Positions 22,919 to 37,161 are shown, counted from the first letter of the stretch. The stretch: DNA of 47,222 bases from Scleroderma bovista (GCA_037178675.1 JAYMGJ010000332.1:1-47222); one strand, 5' to 3'. Numbers and translations are program-made. The notes: generated by a model from the letters alone, not told the origin.

Positions 22919-23271
22919 GCTACAGAATGCTTGCTAGATACGAGTACTACATGCACTTGAAAGTCCGATGTAAATCGGTTGCGTAGTTGTTGAGATACGT
23001 GAGCTCGCTGTCAGCGACGGCGACGAGACGCGTCGGAGACGACGCGCGGGCGTTGCCGAACAACCAGACGTGCGTGGGAAGCCTTTCGCAGGGGCGGGCA
23101 AGGTCGATGACAAATGCCTGCCGCGAGGGAGCTCTGAATATCTCTAAGTACCCTACATTATTCAATAATTATTCATTGAGGGGAGAGATGCCTCAAACAC
23201 CTCGTTTTAGACACACATCAAAACAGTGATATATTGTCTAATTAGGGTATTTAAGCGGGAGCATCAGGTGG
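22919..23271 (-). repeat. KDZ right terminal inverted repeat
   Basis: This is the 353-bp reverse complement of 13501-13853. It starts about 60 bp after the transposase stop codon, so the transposase terminator probably lies in or beside it. Its outer end is 162 bp from the MED14 start codon. Confidence 0.9.
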
Positions 23272-23433
23272 GCCGCCTCGCAAGTCGCGACTGACATCCA
23301 CCAACTGCATCGTCAAAACATTTTCGGCGGTCCGTCCGTTCAGCAGGGCGCAACATTGACCACATTACACGTACGGGCTATAAGCATCTCAAATTAAGAG
23401 ACTCGTTTACCCGCTTCTAAGGGTGCCTCTCCG

Positions 23434-26400
23434 ATGGAAGTTGCGACTGTCAATGGTGTGGAGCGACTGGACGGCTTCACACAAATACCTGCCGTAGTCG
23501 TAAATGGGCTTAATGGCCACTATCCATCAGAGCCTTCTTTGGAGCAACTCGAAACCGAACTCCCTGTTGTGCTTGAAGGACAAGTTTCTCTAGGAGAATT
23601 GTTGTCCAGAGTGGTACAGGCGATATATGCTGAACTGGTCGAGCTTGCAGAGACGTGCGTATAGTCTTGCTCACGGTCTCTCTCGCTAATGGTTTGGAAT
23701 AGTCTGCCGAACATGTCAGATAGCGCACGAAAGCGGACACTGGCAGACTGGGTGGTGAAGACCAAGAGGCAGGTTGTCAAACTGTATGCTATCACCAAGT
23801 GGGCGCGCGACGCGGAGACAGTCCAGAAATGCATGGTAAGTACTTCACGCTTCCTACGCTTTCGATGGTCGTTAATTGCAGGGCAGAACATCACTGCTTT
23901 TCTTATGAATCAAAATCAGCAATTCAAGGATGCTATGGATCGCTTATCTTACGCAAAAGAGAGCTTGGATCCTGCCAGGTACGCCTATGTGCATGGCTCT
24001 CATGACTTCCCCCTCATCTTTCTAGGCTTCGAAATCACGATCTCCTGACCTCCCTTGACGTGCTCACCTCAGGCACATACAAAAGGTTACCATCAGCAAT
24101 TAAGGTTGAAACATGTCCTATTGTACTTAGCAAGCGAACTCATGCACCGGGTGTAGAAATCTATTATCCCCGTATCGCCTCTGACAGATGCAGAAGTGAT
24201 CAAAACATTGAGCGATATGGAGAACACAATTCGCTATCGTTTGCGAATGACCGAAATAATACCTGTTGAGATGTCTCAACATCGAATTGGTACTGTCACA
24301 ATATTAACTCTGTGTGAAGGCGAAACATTCTAAATTCCTTGTGATTCAGCGGGTGGAAGGGTACATTTTACTGCCCCAAACCTGTTCGAAATTTCCATCT
24401 GCTTGCGGGGCGCCGAGCCAGACGATGGGTGGTTTTTTGTCAGTGTCAGGTTCCTTATTACCGTGGGCGGAGACATGACGGGGACACACGGTATGGTTAT
24501 TGGGCTTTGAGGGCCCTGATACTCAACCCCACCGCAGAGTTTCCTCAGGAGCCAACGGGAGCATTGAAACGACATATCGCTGACGAAGCAGACGCACGGA
24601 TGGCATACTATCTCCCTATCCCAGAAGCCACGGACGCACCTTCCAATGTGGATATCCCTGAAAGGCCCAAATTACCGGAAGGAACGGTCGATGCCCCACT
24701 CGTGCGATTGTACAACTTCCTCCGTGAGTAACGTGTCGTCTTATTCTGAAGGCCATATTCCTATGTCCGTAGAGATGATGTCACTGTCCTACCAACTAGA
24801 GATATTGTGGTATCAGGCAAGTATGTTGTATAGTTTGCTAATATCCTTGTTGACAGCTCGTGTTTCAGGCGCAGCGAATGCGTTCCCTAGGATGGGCAGA
24901 TTATCTCAAGGTGGAAATGCTTGGTAACCGCAAGACGTTGGCTGTATCATACTGGATGTAAGTTATTTCTTTTTTTTTTTTTACAACTTCGCCACCACAA
25001 CTTTCGAAGGCGACCTACTCCCCAAAATGTTCCTGGACGTCAGAAACCAAACCGCATGAAATTGCCACCCTATGGGGGTACTCTGACCATCTCCATTCTG
25101 GAAAGCCGCGCGGCACAACAGGCTGGAGGTGGGCCAGCGCGAACCCCGACGGCACGCATGCTTGCAGAACTGCAGCAGAGAGCGAAACTGGGTGATGCAC
25201 GACCGTCGGATGAAGTCGAGGGACTGAAGTTTGATGTGCGATGGGAACCTATGAAAGGGACCCTCGGTGTTGTAATAAATCAAGAGGAGGCTACGGCCAT
25301 AATGGGGAGTTTGCAAGTGGTAAGACGGCTGGGAGCCATGAAAATACCTCAGTGGGCTGATCACTTTTTTGATGAAGGATTCGGATAATCTTGATTTCGA
25401 AGGCATCCTTTTCCGAGTGGTCAATGCGCACACCAGGTCCATTCTGAAGGAGTTCCAGCATAAACTACAGAAAGGACCAACTCGGAATGTATTCTCGCCA
25501 GAAGGAAAAGTCGTACTGGATTCTCGGGGTGCGCTTCACTTTTATTGCTGGAACACTTGGCTGACATCTTAATAGATCACCATCTTCAGCTCCGCGTGCA
25601 CCTTTGCGCGGATGAAGTGGTTGTTATCTCTATAGACACTCGAACGGGGAGAATGAATTTACGCGATACTGGTGATCTCGCTGCGGCTGGTCGCGGACCT
25701 CGTTTCACGGCAATAACGGACCACCTCAATGAGGATCCCAACTTACTTCTGGTGGTGCTTTTAAAACTTCGACTACACGTGCGCTATTTAGACTATCGTA
25801 TCCGCTGACCCTGACCTATTTTTCCACAGACAATTACAGATCTTGTGGAGCAAAAGGCCAAGTATCTCGGTTTCCAGGTTTTCCAGCATCGCAATTTTTC
25901 TGCTGAAGGTATTGTGTTACCCTTACCTTGTTCGTTTTGTAACTCACTCTTTTCAGAAACCAAGAAGCTAGGACCAGCTGCTAGGGGTGCGATGTACATA
26001 CAGCTTACAAGATTCCCCACGCATTATCTCGTTCTTGTCATTACGGAAGAAGACTTCCGATATGCGCTCATATCTGTCAAAGTCCTCAGTGATACCATGT
26101 TCGGTAATATGATTATGGAGGATATCGGATGGCTAGACGTCCGGCGCATACGTGGTGATAGGCGCGTTGGTACTTCAGGAACTGTGGCCATTAGTCCCTT
26201 CGGTTTCCAGGCCAGTCAACGAAGGAAACGTATCACTGGTGACCTAACACAAGATGATCTACGCAGGGAAGATAAGTGAGTTCGTTCATCACACATGACA
26301 GCATCAAATATGATTTGTCGATTAGTTTCAACTTGGACACCCAGACACTACGAGAGCTTTATGCTTATTGTTGGTAAGTTACTTGATTGTGTGGACGAGA

Positions 26401-27865
26401 TGTCTTATTCACCCGCCCCCTTAGTGCCCGGGTTGCCTACACGAGAGTCGAACAACAGTTCAAGCGTCGCGGTATCCCCTACACCCACGTCAATCCTACA
26501 AACCAATTTTCCCAGTCTTCCGAATTCTCTCATATTCAGTCATCACTCGCCCGATCAGTGCCTGCTTTATGTGTCCAATCATCTGACATACTCTCTGGGG
26601 CACCAGCTGCAGAGGCAGCGATGCCTAACATCCGCGTCATACCACTCAATTGGTGGTCAGACAAGAAGGCACAAGTGGTCACGTGTGTTAAGCTTAAATA
26701 TGTTCAACAACCCGTTGGCAAGCGAGCGGCGGCGAGGGCAAGCAGTAATGTCATCCGACCTTCCAAGAGGATCATTTATGATGCAACGGAGGCTGTCGTG
26801 TCATTCTTGTCAGAAAATGTAGATACTTGTGTGGACGAGTTCCTCGAGGAATGGGCGCGGGTGTCGAAGATGGTTGTCATCGCCCGCGAGAGTGAGTTTG
26901 TTTTGCTCCTGGTATTGCTCTGACTGACCACCTCTGTAGTTGCTCGAATGGGGAAGGAAAAGAAATGGCAAGACGTCCGACTACTCTCTTTCGATCTTCA
27001 AACAGTGGAATTTGCGTATGCGGCAGTAAGTACTCGCTTACCAGACTGTATATTCATGACTCAAAGTCGTCACAAGGATTACACAGTTTCTATCAGCTGT
27101 ACGGACCAACTATCTCCGACGGGCGGATCCTTCGAACTGCGCTTTTCGCGCAGTACCCCTGTATTTGCTGCAATGCATCCTACGTCGCTTGCACCTCCAC
27201 CCGTTTCATTTCTATCCCGACCCCGGCGAACAAATCCGCATGAAGAGGCAGAGCCATACCTTCGGCAAATCCTCCGTCATGGTCCACTGGCGTCCTCATT
27301 ATACTGCCTCGTGGGACTATTGCGTGATACACTTCCAGTTGTGGTTGAGCTTGATCGTATGACGACAGCTGCTAGAGAGGAGCTACAGCCTTCCTCGGGA
27401 GGACGTAGATCAAACGCTGGTACCAGAAGCAACACAGATGATCTATGGTTTGACACGTTTGTCAAAGGGCTGGGATGGTGGAGAGTTTTGTACGGTGATC
27501 TTAGGTATCTGTCTCGTTCCCCTGCGACCGTCGATTTTTATTCATTATGGTTTCCCCGCAGACATGCCCTCGACCTGAGATTAATGACCAATAAACGTAT
27601 CGCTATCTTGGATGCTTCACATTCCCTCTTCCAGGGTTCGTCCGATGTTCCTTCACAAGCTGAGGCAGAGGCGCTGGGATTCCAACCCATTCCGGACTTC
27701 CGTTCTCTTGTCGTTGAAGCTGTGCGCGCTGCACAACCTCCAGGAGCTGCGAGCAGGGGATCAGTAGCAGCAGTTGATGTTGGAGCCGTCTGCGAGGGGA
27801 ATGCGGTTGGACCAGTGCTCAGAGCACTGCATGAACGGGTGTTGAAGAAGCTGAAGGGAGGATAG
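23434..27865 (+). CDS. MED14: Mediator complex subunit 14 (Rgr1)
   Basis: MED14 is the scaffold joining head, middle and tail of Mediator in RNA polymerase II transcription. The start at 23434 follows the KDZ right end. The N-terminus has the family signature: VSLGELLSRVVQAIYAELVE, LPNMSDSARKRTLADWVVKT, RQVVKLYAITKWARDAETVQ, then ITAFLMNQNQQFKDAMDRLS. LTDAEVIKTLSDMENTIRYR and MTEIIPVEMSQHRI follow. Middle blocks include VDAPLVRLYNFLQMMSLSYQ, LEILWYQAQRMRSLGWADYL and YLGFQVFQHRNFSAE. C-terminal blocks include PNIRVIPLNWWSDKKAQVVT and LWFDTFVKGLGWWRVLYGDL. About 18 short introns join cleanly, giving roughly 1,100 residues (estimate). No stops or frameshifts were found, so the gene should be functional despite the transposon in its promoter. 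Some intron borders (for example 23835-23887, 24109-24150, 25320-25378) are inferred from frame. Confidence 0.92.
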
Positions 27866-28618
27866 GTGTGTTTCGTATAATCTTTTGCTGGGTGTAGTGT
27901 TGAGTCGTAGTGAAGCAGCGGCAACTCGGCGTCAGCTACGATGACGATATCATAGTCGATAACTACATAGTATATCCGCTGAATAGGAGTTGACCTTCGT
28001 TTCTTGTCTGCTTACTCCGAGTGCCTCGTCTTTCGTCGCGCACCGCTCTAGCGCATCGCATCCGTTTGTAGCCTTCATAGATGTGACCGTCGGTGACATC
28101 GGACGAGCATGATAGTGCCGAAACCTACGATTAGCCTCATGTTACAGGGATCGGGAACTCGACCCTTGGTCACCACGAGCGTTGGGGTGAATATGAGCGC
28201 TTGAGCAAGTAGTTTGTAAGGTTGGCTCCCTTGAATCGGCCGACCAGTTATTTTGGTACCAGTGGCCGGATTCAATATTCATTGCACACGACTGCCACCA
28301 TCAGGGATGATTGGGCGTTGCGAGCTGAGAGAGACAGACCAGGACAAGGGATTCATCCATGTTCGGTATTCAGGGGCGATCTATCATTTGCCATCGTCAC
28401 TGACGTGGATGAACTGGGCAACAGCGTTCCGTCCGAAACGTGCCGTCCGGTGAGTAATGGCGTCAATTCAGAATGGCCCGTTGACTTCGCAATGCCCAGC
28501 TCGACACATACATAATTCCTGTGCTATTGCATGCACTCTGCACTTAACGTCCATCACACTCGAATCACCCTCTTTTATCACTTTTACCCAATCAGCGATT
28601 GCACGAAAAGTCTAGAAC
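27866..28618. other. Intergenic region between MED14 and the AIG1-like gene
   Basis: About 750 bp with no gene that I recognise. It should contain the MED14 terminator and the promoter of the next gene. Two overlapping open frames (28222-28515 and 28253-28453) have no family resemblance. The second could be a 5' exon of the membrane-protein gene, because it is followed by a GTGAGT donor at 28451, but nothing confirms this. Confidence 0.4.
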
Positions 28619-29532
28619 ATGTGGACTATACCACCAGTCGTGCTGCACGCGATTGCAACCTCCATCATGGGTTTTGCGTGGTCCAGGATTGGCACTCTTC
28701 CATACGACGCCATGATAAGCCAACAAAAGGGTGGGCAACTGCAATTCCTTACGATCCAAGCGTATGTTCCTTGCGCTGCTTTTTCCCCTTGCGAAAGATA
28801 TCAATGTACTTGCCAGACTCGTAGGTGCATGGTTGTACATGGGACTCTGCCTTGTCGTCGACCTCTTCCCTTCGGGTAGGTGTCCAACTCTATCCACCAT
28901 CGGGAGGCAACTTGACTAATATGATCATGTCCACAGTTCCTTTGCTTGAATTGGTACGCGTTGTCAAGAGGATGCTTCTCATGGTAACTTTGCCGGTGAG
29001 TACCAAATAACCGCGAAATCCATTTCTTTCAACTGCAGAACCATCAACCGACATTCCCTTCTTGTAGCTTGCTTTCGTGGTGACAACCATCTATTGGACC
29101 CTCTACACCTTCTGTCCGACTTTGATACTGCGCCCGGAAAGCGATGAACCGACCCCGCCCGGCGTAGTTCCTAAACTCATACGCCCTCCCTTAGAACTCG
29201 ATTTCGCCATGCATCTCGCACCTTTCATTACCCTCCTCATTGACTTCCTGGTGTTCGAGCGCAAGTTCAACCATATACAGTTGAACAACTTCGGACCGGC
29301 TGCTATCCTTTTTTATGGAATCTCGTACGCATGCTGGGTAGAATACTGTGCTTCCCACAATGGCGTCTGTGAGTAATATTCCCGCCTTTGGAGATGTGAT
29401 ACTCATGACTGCGTTTCAGTCCCATACCCATTTTTGACACTCAACCCATTCAAGGGTCGTGCCATCGTTTATACTTGTGTCACTACTTTGGCATTTGGTG
29501 CTCTGAAACTCTTGAATCGTCTGCACCCCTAA
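28619..29532 (+). CDS. FAR-17a/AIG1-like multispanning membrane protein
   Basis: The start at 28619 (MWTIPPVVLHAIATSIMGFA) is followed by GGQLQFLTIQ, which splices to ALVGAWLYMGLCLVVDLFPS, then LELVRVVKRMLLMVTLPLAF, TTIYWTLYTFCPTLIL, DFAMHLAPFITLLIDFLVFE, AAILFYGISYACWVEYCASH and PYPFLTLNPFKGRAIVYTCV, ending LNRLHP. At least six hydrophobic segments, the late D.mHL.P...L..DF block and the PYPFL motif fit the FAR-17a/AIG1 family. Its animal members AIG1 and ADTRP hydrolyse fatty-acid esters of hydroxy fatty acids with a Thr/His pair. The His in MHLAP fits that position, but activity here is inference. Four introns; about 235 residues; endomembrane location likely. The 5' end could extend upstream. 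Confidence 0.75.
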
Positions 29533-30007
29533 CTCATACCCGTTTAACATTGGATAGGGACAGCGTTACACTGATTGGATACCATTTACGCTGTAGATCT
29601 CCCCAGTGATTGTCGTTGATGCTGCCCTTGGCTTTGTTTCGTCCTATGTGATGTAACTCATTGTTTCAGATATCCCTTATCATCATCCTATCATCATGTT
29701 TCGACCACGCGAAGTTTAGCTTTACCGGAGCACGGGACAAGTGATTGACAAAATTGGCTCATTCTAAGTACCCGCATGACCAGAGCCAGTCAAATCATTA
29801 AAGTAGATAAATAGCGACCGATAATCTCAGACTCCGAGATATGTACAAAATCCTGAGCTATCTAGTGTGCAAGCTCAGCTGTCCGTGAAATATTAAAGAG
29901 AGAAGCCAAGTTAAAGGAGTGGCATGGCACAGTCCGATGGACTGGAATAACAATCGAAGGCTAGAAAGGAAACCAGTGTATAAAGATAATAACCAGTAGT
30001 ATGGAAG
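29533..30007. other. Convergent intergenic region
   Basis: About 475 bp lie between the stop of the AIG1-like gene (+) and the stop of the syntaxin (-). It should hold both terminators. No gene or repeat is seen. Confidence 0.5.
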
Positions 30008-31375
30008 TTACGTCTTCTTGGTGTTATTCGTGATCACCACGGCCACGACAATGCCAATGATGGCAAGAATGAGAAGTGTAAGGAAGAAACAGATCCATCG
30101 CTTTTTGCGTGCAGAGCGTGCAGAAACGACTGCTTTTTCGGTCTGCTGAAGGCTAAACAGATATTAGCTATACTACAGCGCGTGGATTGGGCTATTACCT
30201 ACCCCGCTTCTGTGTCTTTCTCGACTGTTGCAGCGGTTGTTTGGATAGTGTTTATGGTTTCGTCTTGTTGCTCTACCATGACACTCATCTATATGACGAT
30301 CATCAGCACCGCGTGGCTGACGTCATGCAATAAACGCACATCATTGAATAACTGGGCAAGTTCAGCAATTGTTTGCTCGATGCGTTTGATATCTTGGTGC
30401 CGCTCCTGCACTTCGCGATAGGCGGCTCTTGATTCACCGTATCGATTGGAGTTCATAAGCTATAATAAAGTGGTGAGGTTCGAGCCTAGTTTGCTGGCCA
30501 CCACTTACAGCTTGACTGAAGACCTGTCCCGCGCCTTCATCGTTGACAGCCGCTCGTATTTCGTCCGGAGTGGCATCCGGCTTGACTGGCGGAACATTAA
30601 TGTAGGGCCACTATTATGGGTAAGAGCGCTCACCGATCCTGAATTGTCTCTCCATGCGCTGTTTGTACTTTTGACGGTACTGCTGTTCTACTTGCTGGTA
30701 GTTCTGGATAGAGTCCACAAACTTCGATTTCACCAAGGCAGTCTGGTCGAGAAATGAGCGTCATGTCCCTCCGCATTCACATAATAATGGGTAAGGTGTA
30801 CCTGCTGTTTACGGATCTGTCCATCGCGTCCGCTCCCACCCTGTCTCTCCAGCGTCTGGATGCGTCGCTTGAGCTCTGTACTTAACGCGCGAGTTTCTTC
30901 TACAAGCTCTTGCAGCTGCCCCTCAATCCGCTGCAGCGCAGCATCATCGGTGTTGTTAAGAGAGCGAGAGTGCAGTTCGTCAATGTGCGATACGTTTGTG
31001 TTGAATGCTTTTAGACTGTCTTGGATGGACGTGATCTAGCATCGTTGAGGAGCGTCGTGAATGCAAAGAAGCAATTAAAAATGAAGTCGTGAGTATGTAG
31101 TATGCGTGCAGAACAAAAATACCCACCTCTGAGTAAAAGGCGACCATAGAGTCCCCTCCGCCAGTTAAGTTCGTTGTGCTGTTGACTTCAGCCATCTCGT
31201 ACGAATATGAACCGCCACGAGCACTGTAGGTCGCGGAAGGATCAATTTCCGCGCTAAGTCGAACGCTGTCACTACTCACCCTCCCGGTTGCTGGGCCTAT
31301 AGCGCGGAGAAGTTAGCATTGGTAGAGCAGAGTATGAAGCATGCAACTGACTCTCATGGCTGCCAGTCTATCCAT
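30008..31375 (-). CDS. Plasma-membrane syntaxin (Sso1/2-like Qa-SNARE)
   Basis: This Qa-SNARE should drive fusion of secretory vesicles at the plasma membrane. The start at 31375 encodes MDRLAAMR. Two short introns follow, the second 56 nt (GTGAGT...CTACAG), leading to AQQPGGARGGSYSYEMAEVN. The N-terminal Habc bundle includes ITSIQDSLKAFNTNVSHIDE, LHSRSLNN and RIEGQLQELVEETRALSTEL. A middle exon encodes GRDGQIRKQQ. The SNARE motif contains MSVMVEQQDETINTIQTTAA with its zero-layer Gln. The C-terminus is basic RSARKKRW followed by a single membrane anchor (ICFFLTLLILAIIGIVVAVV) and a short tail (ITNNTKKT). The domain order and anchor are typical. About 300 residues, seven or so introns. The small second exon is a model based on frame. 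Confidence 0.88.
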
Positions 31376-31644
31376 GGCGTGTCGTCAGCTCACGGGTGGG
31401 TTGGATTGAAAGAAAGAAAAGTAGATCGTGGAGAAGGTGAAAGGACACGTAGAACAAGGGGGAAAAGACAACTGTGTTCTGGTCAAATAGGACTTCACTT
31501 GAAGAACAAATGCGGGGGGCGCAGAACAGCCAACAAACTGCCACAAACACAGCCGCACCCCTGTGTACTACTACTAATGGTATGGTACAATCGTACATCA
31601 AGGAGGACGAAATATCTTCTCAATCTATTCTCCCAATTCTGCGC

Positions 31645-33411
<1,767 letters not shown>

Positions 33412-34917
33412 CGCGAACGGACGAGTGCAGATGAGGATCGTTGTATGGTTGGAAAATAAACACAAGTCGGTGCGATCAGGAATATTAATCAGACTTTGTC
33501 AGATATATATATTCGACTCACCTCAGAAATTCCGAAATGCACATATATTCAGTCATACAAATACGATTCTTTTCCCTTCGCGCATGATGTGTCTTGTGGA
33601 CCTGCTCCTGCGCTTCAATTATAGTGATGGTCGTTTTGCATCTTCGGTGAATTCTAATATATATATATCCGTTGGCAATTGCAGTGTGTTCTGGGATCGA
33701 AACTAGTAGGACCTCGGATACGTCTCAAGTTCAAGCGATACTCCGAGTCTCACTCTCACCAACACCGAATTTCTACCTCTTTCTATTACAAAAGGAAGAA
33801 GGAACGGATATCACTAGGGTTTGCCTACGGGAGACTGGCTAGCTAATTTCAATACGTGGTGATACTTTGAGAAAACAAGCTAACTGTTCGATTTCTACAA
33901 TTGATCACAAGATTCGTTCTGTACGTGATACAGCATTGATGCGTTTCCACCCCCGGTACAGGCATTGCAATCGAGTTACGCGTACCACAAGCTTGGTGCT
34001 ATTTTCGAAGGCGCTGTTGACTAGCCTGACTTTTCCCAGATCACCAAGGACTGAGCAAGTGCTACGCGCATGTCGTGAAATTCGCTATGTATAAATCGGC
34101 ATGTTTGGTCCTCGTGTTCCTCTGACTACTAATATTGAATCACCCCATGAAAATATTTTGTGCAAGTTGGGGTGTTTTTCTTCGACGGCTTCGTACTAGT
34201 CAGGCGCATCTGGAAGTTATCCCAGGTTGATTTCTGACGACGTATTCTTATTCAATACGGCCGAGCTTGCGCCGGCAGCCACCTTGTTTACAATGTAGGC
34301 TGGTTTCTCCCGTCTTGAACCTTCAAGGCACTTCGAAGTCTGATGGCACCATATGTCCTTACATAGTCTCAAGGACGTAACAATTGCCCATGATGATGCC
34401 CTGTGCACATTATGTGTTCAGACTATCGATCATGGCTACAACCACAACTTCGACCACAGCCACCACGACGATGACAACTCCAACAACTCCAATCCTCAGG
34501 CTCCAACGTTTGAACTCGCGCCCTCCAATCTACTATATGTTGCCTTATCGTGCAGCCGAGGACGAAACAACATCAGACTCTTGCGGGACTTTGATGACAG
34601 GTTATTAACACAACACCCAAGTAAACATGAAAGCAAACGGTTGGCAGTGTTAGATACAGCCATCATACAGAACAATATTTACTCGGTTTCAACGCAATGG
34701 CAACGGGAATTGAACGTTGAACGTTCTTTGGAACGGCGTACAAAAAGCAACACCCTCGCGGGTATTCAAAAATCATACCATCCACGTGGCATTTCCAGTG
34801 GTAGTGACCTTGTAAACAAGGTGACAATTGAATGTAGATACTTCTCTCACTGTTTCATTATACCTACGTGCAATTTCTGGATACGAAATTCTACTGTATG
34901 ACAGCCGGGTATGAGAT
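33412..34917. other. Intergenic region upstream of argininosuccinate lyase
   Basis: About 1.5 kb containing the ARG4 promoter and the MFS terminator. A simple (TA)n patch lies near 33655-33668 and a CCACAACTTCGACCACAGCC-type low-complexity stretch near 34440-34480. That stretch is open in two frames but looks like simple sequence. No gene or RNA was recognised. Confidence 0.4.
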
Positions 34918-37133
34918 CTATAGATTGTACACAAACCATGCACTGCGATCTCCCAAATTTTCAGATTCATCGTCCTTGACAGAAGTAAGTCTCTTCTCTT
35001 CTTTCATGCGGTTCTGCCGCTGAAGATAGAACAAGTTCACTATGGAGAGCACGACCAAGGCCACAGACATGGTAATGAATGTCAACGTAGCCTTTGTGTA
35101 GTTTGGAGCGGGAGATAAGGAGCCGAGCAACCAGGTAGCGAGGATACCACCCAAATTGCCGAAGATAAACCCGATGGCGATGCTGGTTGCTCGCCGAGCA
35201 TGAGGCGCGCTGTTGTTGGCCACCCAAGTTGTTAGAGACGGACCTGCGCCATACGAGCCGGTCACAGAGAAGAAGAGAGATCCGTAGCGAACTTGGTGGG
35301 AGGTACTTGCTGGCGCGCATCGTCAGCAGACTGGTAGTAAAATATAGTCCAACTCACCGTAAAACATTGTGAATCCGATTGTAGTAAAGATCGAAAAGAT
35401 GACAACTGTCAAGCCACGACAGTTATATCGATCGGAGGCAAAGGCTGAGACCATAGACACTGAGTATCGACATGCATCAGTGCGCTAATAACACCCCAAA
35501 TTTAAGGGAACGCTCACAGAAAAATGCAACAGCGAAAGGGGGAACACTCATAAGTTGTGCAAGGTTGCCCTTGTACCCCAGAGTTTGAACTATAGTGGGT
35601 TCGAAGCTGAACTCCAGTGACCACGGCTCATTAGACAGATTTAATTAATCATGGCAAACTCACAATGCAAGACTATAGACAAACGTTCCTGTTTCCGAGT
35701 TCCAGCACAACTTAAAAAGCGAACAATGGTTGACGTACCATTCATAAATAAAAGAATAGAAACCAGCCAGACCTGTGGTGACTGGACTGATTTTACTACT
35801 TCTCTCCAGCTGAAACCATCCATGCTTTCATTCTTGGATCTTGCGCCGGCGCTCTTGAGTTTCTGAACAACGTATGATCTTTCATCATCATCCAAGAAAC
35901 ATGCATGGGCTGGTGACTGAGGTAGACCGAAGAATGAGATTATACCAAAGAGGAAAGTAAACAACCCCTCCTGAAGATGCACATAAATTCTACGTTCACT
36001 GACGGAGAGGACGAAACGTACAAGAATGAATATCCATGCCCAACCAGGCCTTCCACCAATTCCATCCATTTGCGTTATCACAGCAACCAACAAGCCGGAG
36101 AAGGCACCCGACAAAGAAGCGGATGCAAAGAAAGTAGCTATTCTGGAGAGGCAAACCACGATGGTCAATAATGCACTAGGTGGAGTACTTAGTCTGACCT
36201 GATTTGTAGTCTTTCCCTCGGATAGAAGAGGGAAAGGTAAAGGACAAGTCCGGGAAAGAGACCACCTGTACATTCTTGGTTCATCAAAGTGTTTGTCGTA
36301 AATACTATGGTACTACCTTCGACCAATCCAAGGAAAAACCGACAAGCAAGCAGCCCAGAGTAATCGTGGACAAAACCTAATTGAAGTCACAGACAAGACG
36401 TCTCCGATGAGACCACGCACAAACCTTGCATTGTGCATATTATCCCCCAGATAGTGACCATGGCAGGTAGCATGAGGTTAGGTCCCACAGACTGGTGATC
36501 CATAATATGATAAGTGTAAGTAACACATAGCCAAAGAAACCGGCTAACCCTTTGCACTAGGTTCGAAGGCAATTCTGCAGCGATGTACGGACTAAGATCT
36601 CTCAATGATGGTTCGCACTGAAGGAATAACGTCCACGTACAGATAGGTGAGGGTCAATGCTATAGAATACTGTAGCGTATCAGTTAGACAGCCACCCCAT
36701 GGCGCGAAAGCTTACCTGATAGTTAGACAATTTCAAGGCTGTCTGCATACCAGCTACACGAGCATTTGCAATGTTGCTTCTGTCCTGAGGGCCCATGATC
36801 ACGTTAGGGGTGTCTAACATGCGGGACATGGATCGCAAAACATACTAAGAACGAAAGCAAGTAAAACATGGTGCAGATTGGGAGGATCCTTCTGTCAAGT
36901 TTTCTACAGACAACTTTCTCCTGGACACGTTCTTGCTTGGAAAGCCCGTCATGATGGAGGTGGTTGAGTTCTGCCATGTGTCTGTTACTCGGGAGCGAAG
37001 GAACTTCTCGTTCGGGGCCTACATACTAGAGGTTTCGCGCTTAATGTAATAAACACCTACTACCACTTAGCGGCTTAGCCTCCGGCATGCCGTACAGAGG
37101 GGTGCCACCCGTGTCGCCATTCGAGTCATTCAT
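34918..37133 (-). CDS. MFS transporter, anion:cation symporter (allantoate permease-like) family
   Basis: It probably imports an organic anion such as allantoate, a vitamin or a carboxylate with protons; the substrate cannot be read from sequence. The start at 37133 encodes MNDSNGDTGGTPLYGMPEAK. After introns come VCRKLDRRILPICTMFYLLS, DRSNIANARVAGMQTALKLS, LMLPAMVTIWGIICTMQG, HDYSGLLACRFFLGLVEGG, RIATFFASASLSGAFSGLLV, GRPGWAWIFI with LEGLFTFLFGIISFFGLPQS, SWREVVKSVQSPQVWLVSIL, WVANNSAPHARRATSIAIGF and a last helix LTFITMSVALVVLSIVNLFY. The D-R-N-x-N-A pattern in the first helix and the R-x-x-LG-x-x-EGG motif are typical of the ACS family. Twelve membrane segments fit. About ten short introns, roughly 490 residues, no stops seen. 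A (GA)n run lies just upstream of the start. Confidence 0.85.
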
Positions 37134-37141
37134 AGTACGCT

Positions 37142-37161
37142 GAGAGAGAGAGAGAGAGAGA
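37142..37161. repeat. (GA)n microsatellite
   Basis: An uninterrupted GA dinucleotide run of about 20 bp sits 8 bp upstream of the MFS start codon, in what should be the 5' UTR or promoter. Its length may vary between strains. Confidence 0.9.

Larger units (their letters stand above)
13501..23271. mobile_element. KDZ-superfamily DNA transposon, four genes, near-perfect ends
   Basis: The element starts CCACCTGATGCTCCCG and ends with its complement CGGGAGCATCAGGTGG. The 353-bp terminal inverted repeats (13501-13853, 22919-23271) appear identical apart from a couple of differences at their inner edge, implying recent homogenisation or movement. Cargo in order is an accessory gene (-), a small gene (+), an RNase H1-N-like gene (-) and the KDZ transposase (+). 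All read through without stops in my splice models. No target duplication is visible: GCATTATTG lies outside the left end and GCCGCCTCG outside the right end. KDZ (Kyakuja-Dileera-Zisupton) is an established fungal transposon superfamily. Confidence 0.85.

Noticed and set aside
28075..28275. Possible tRNA or 5S-like gene around GGGATCGGGAACTCGACCC
   Set aside because: No cloverleaf arms, A/B boxes or 5S internal control region could be matched.
34353..34901. 182-residue frame downstream of the MFS gene
   Set aside because: Contains simple His/Asp/Asn and Thr-rich low-complexity sequence and no conserved block.
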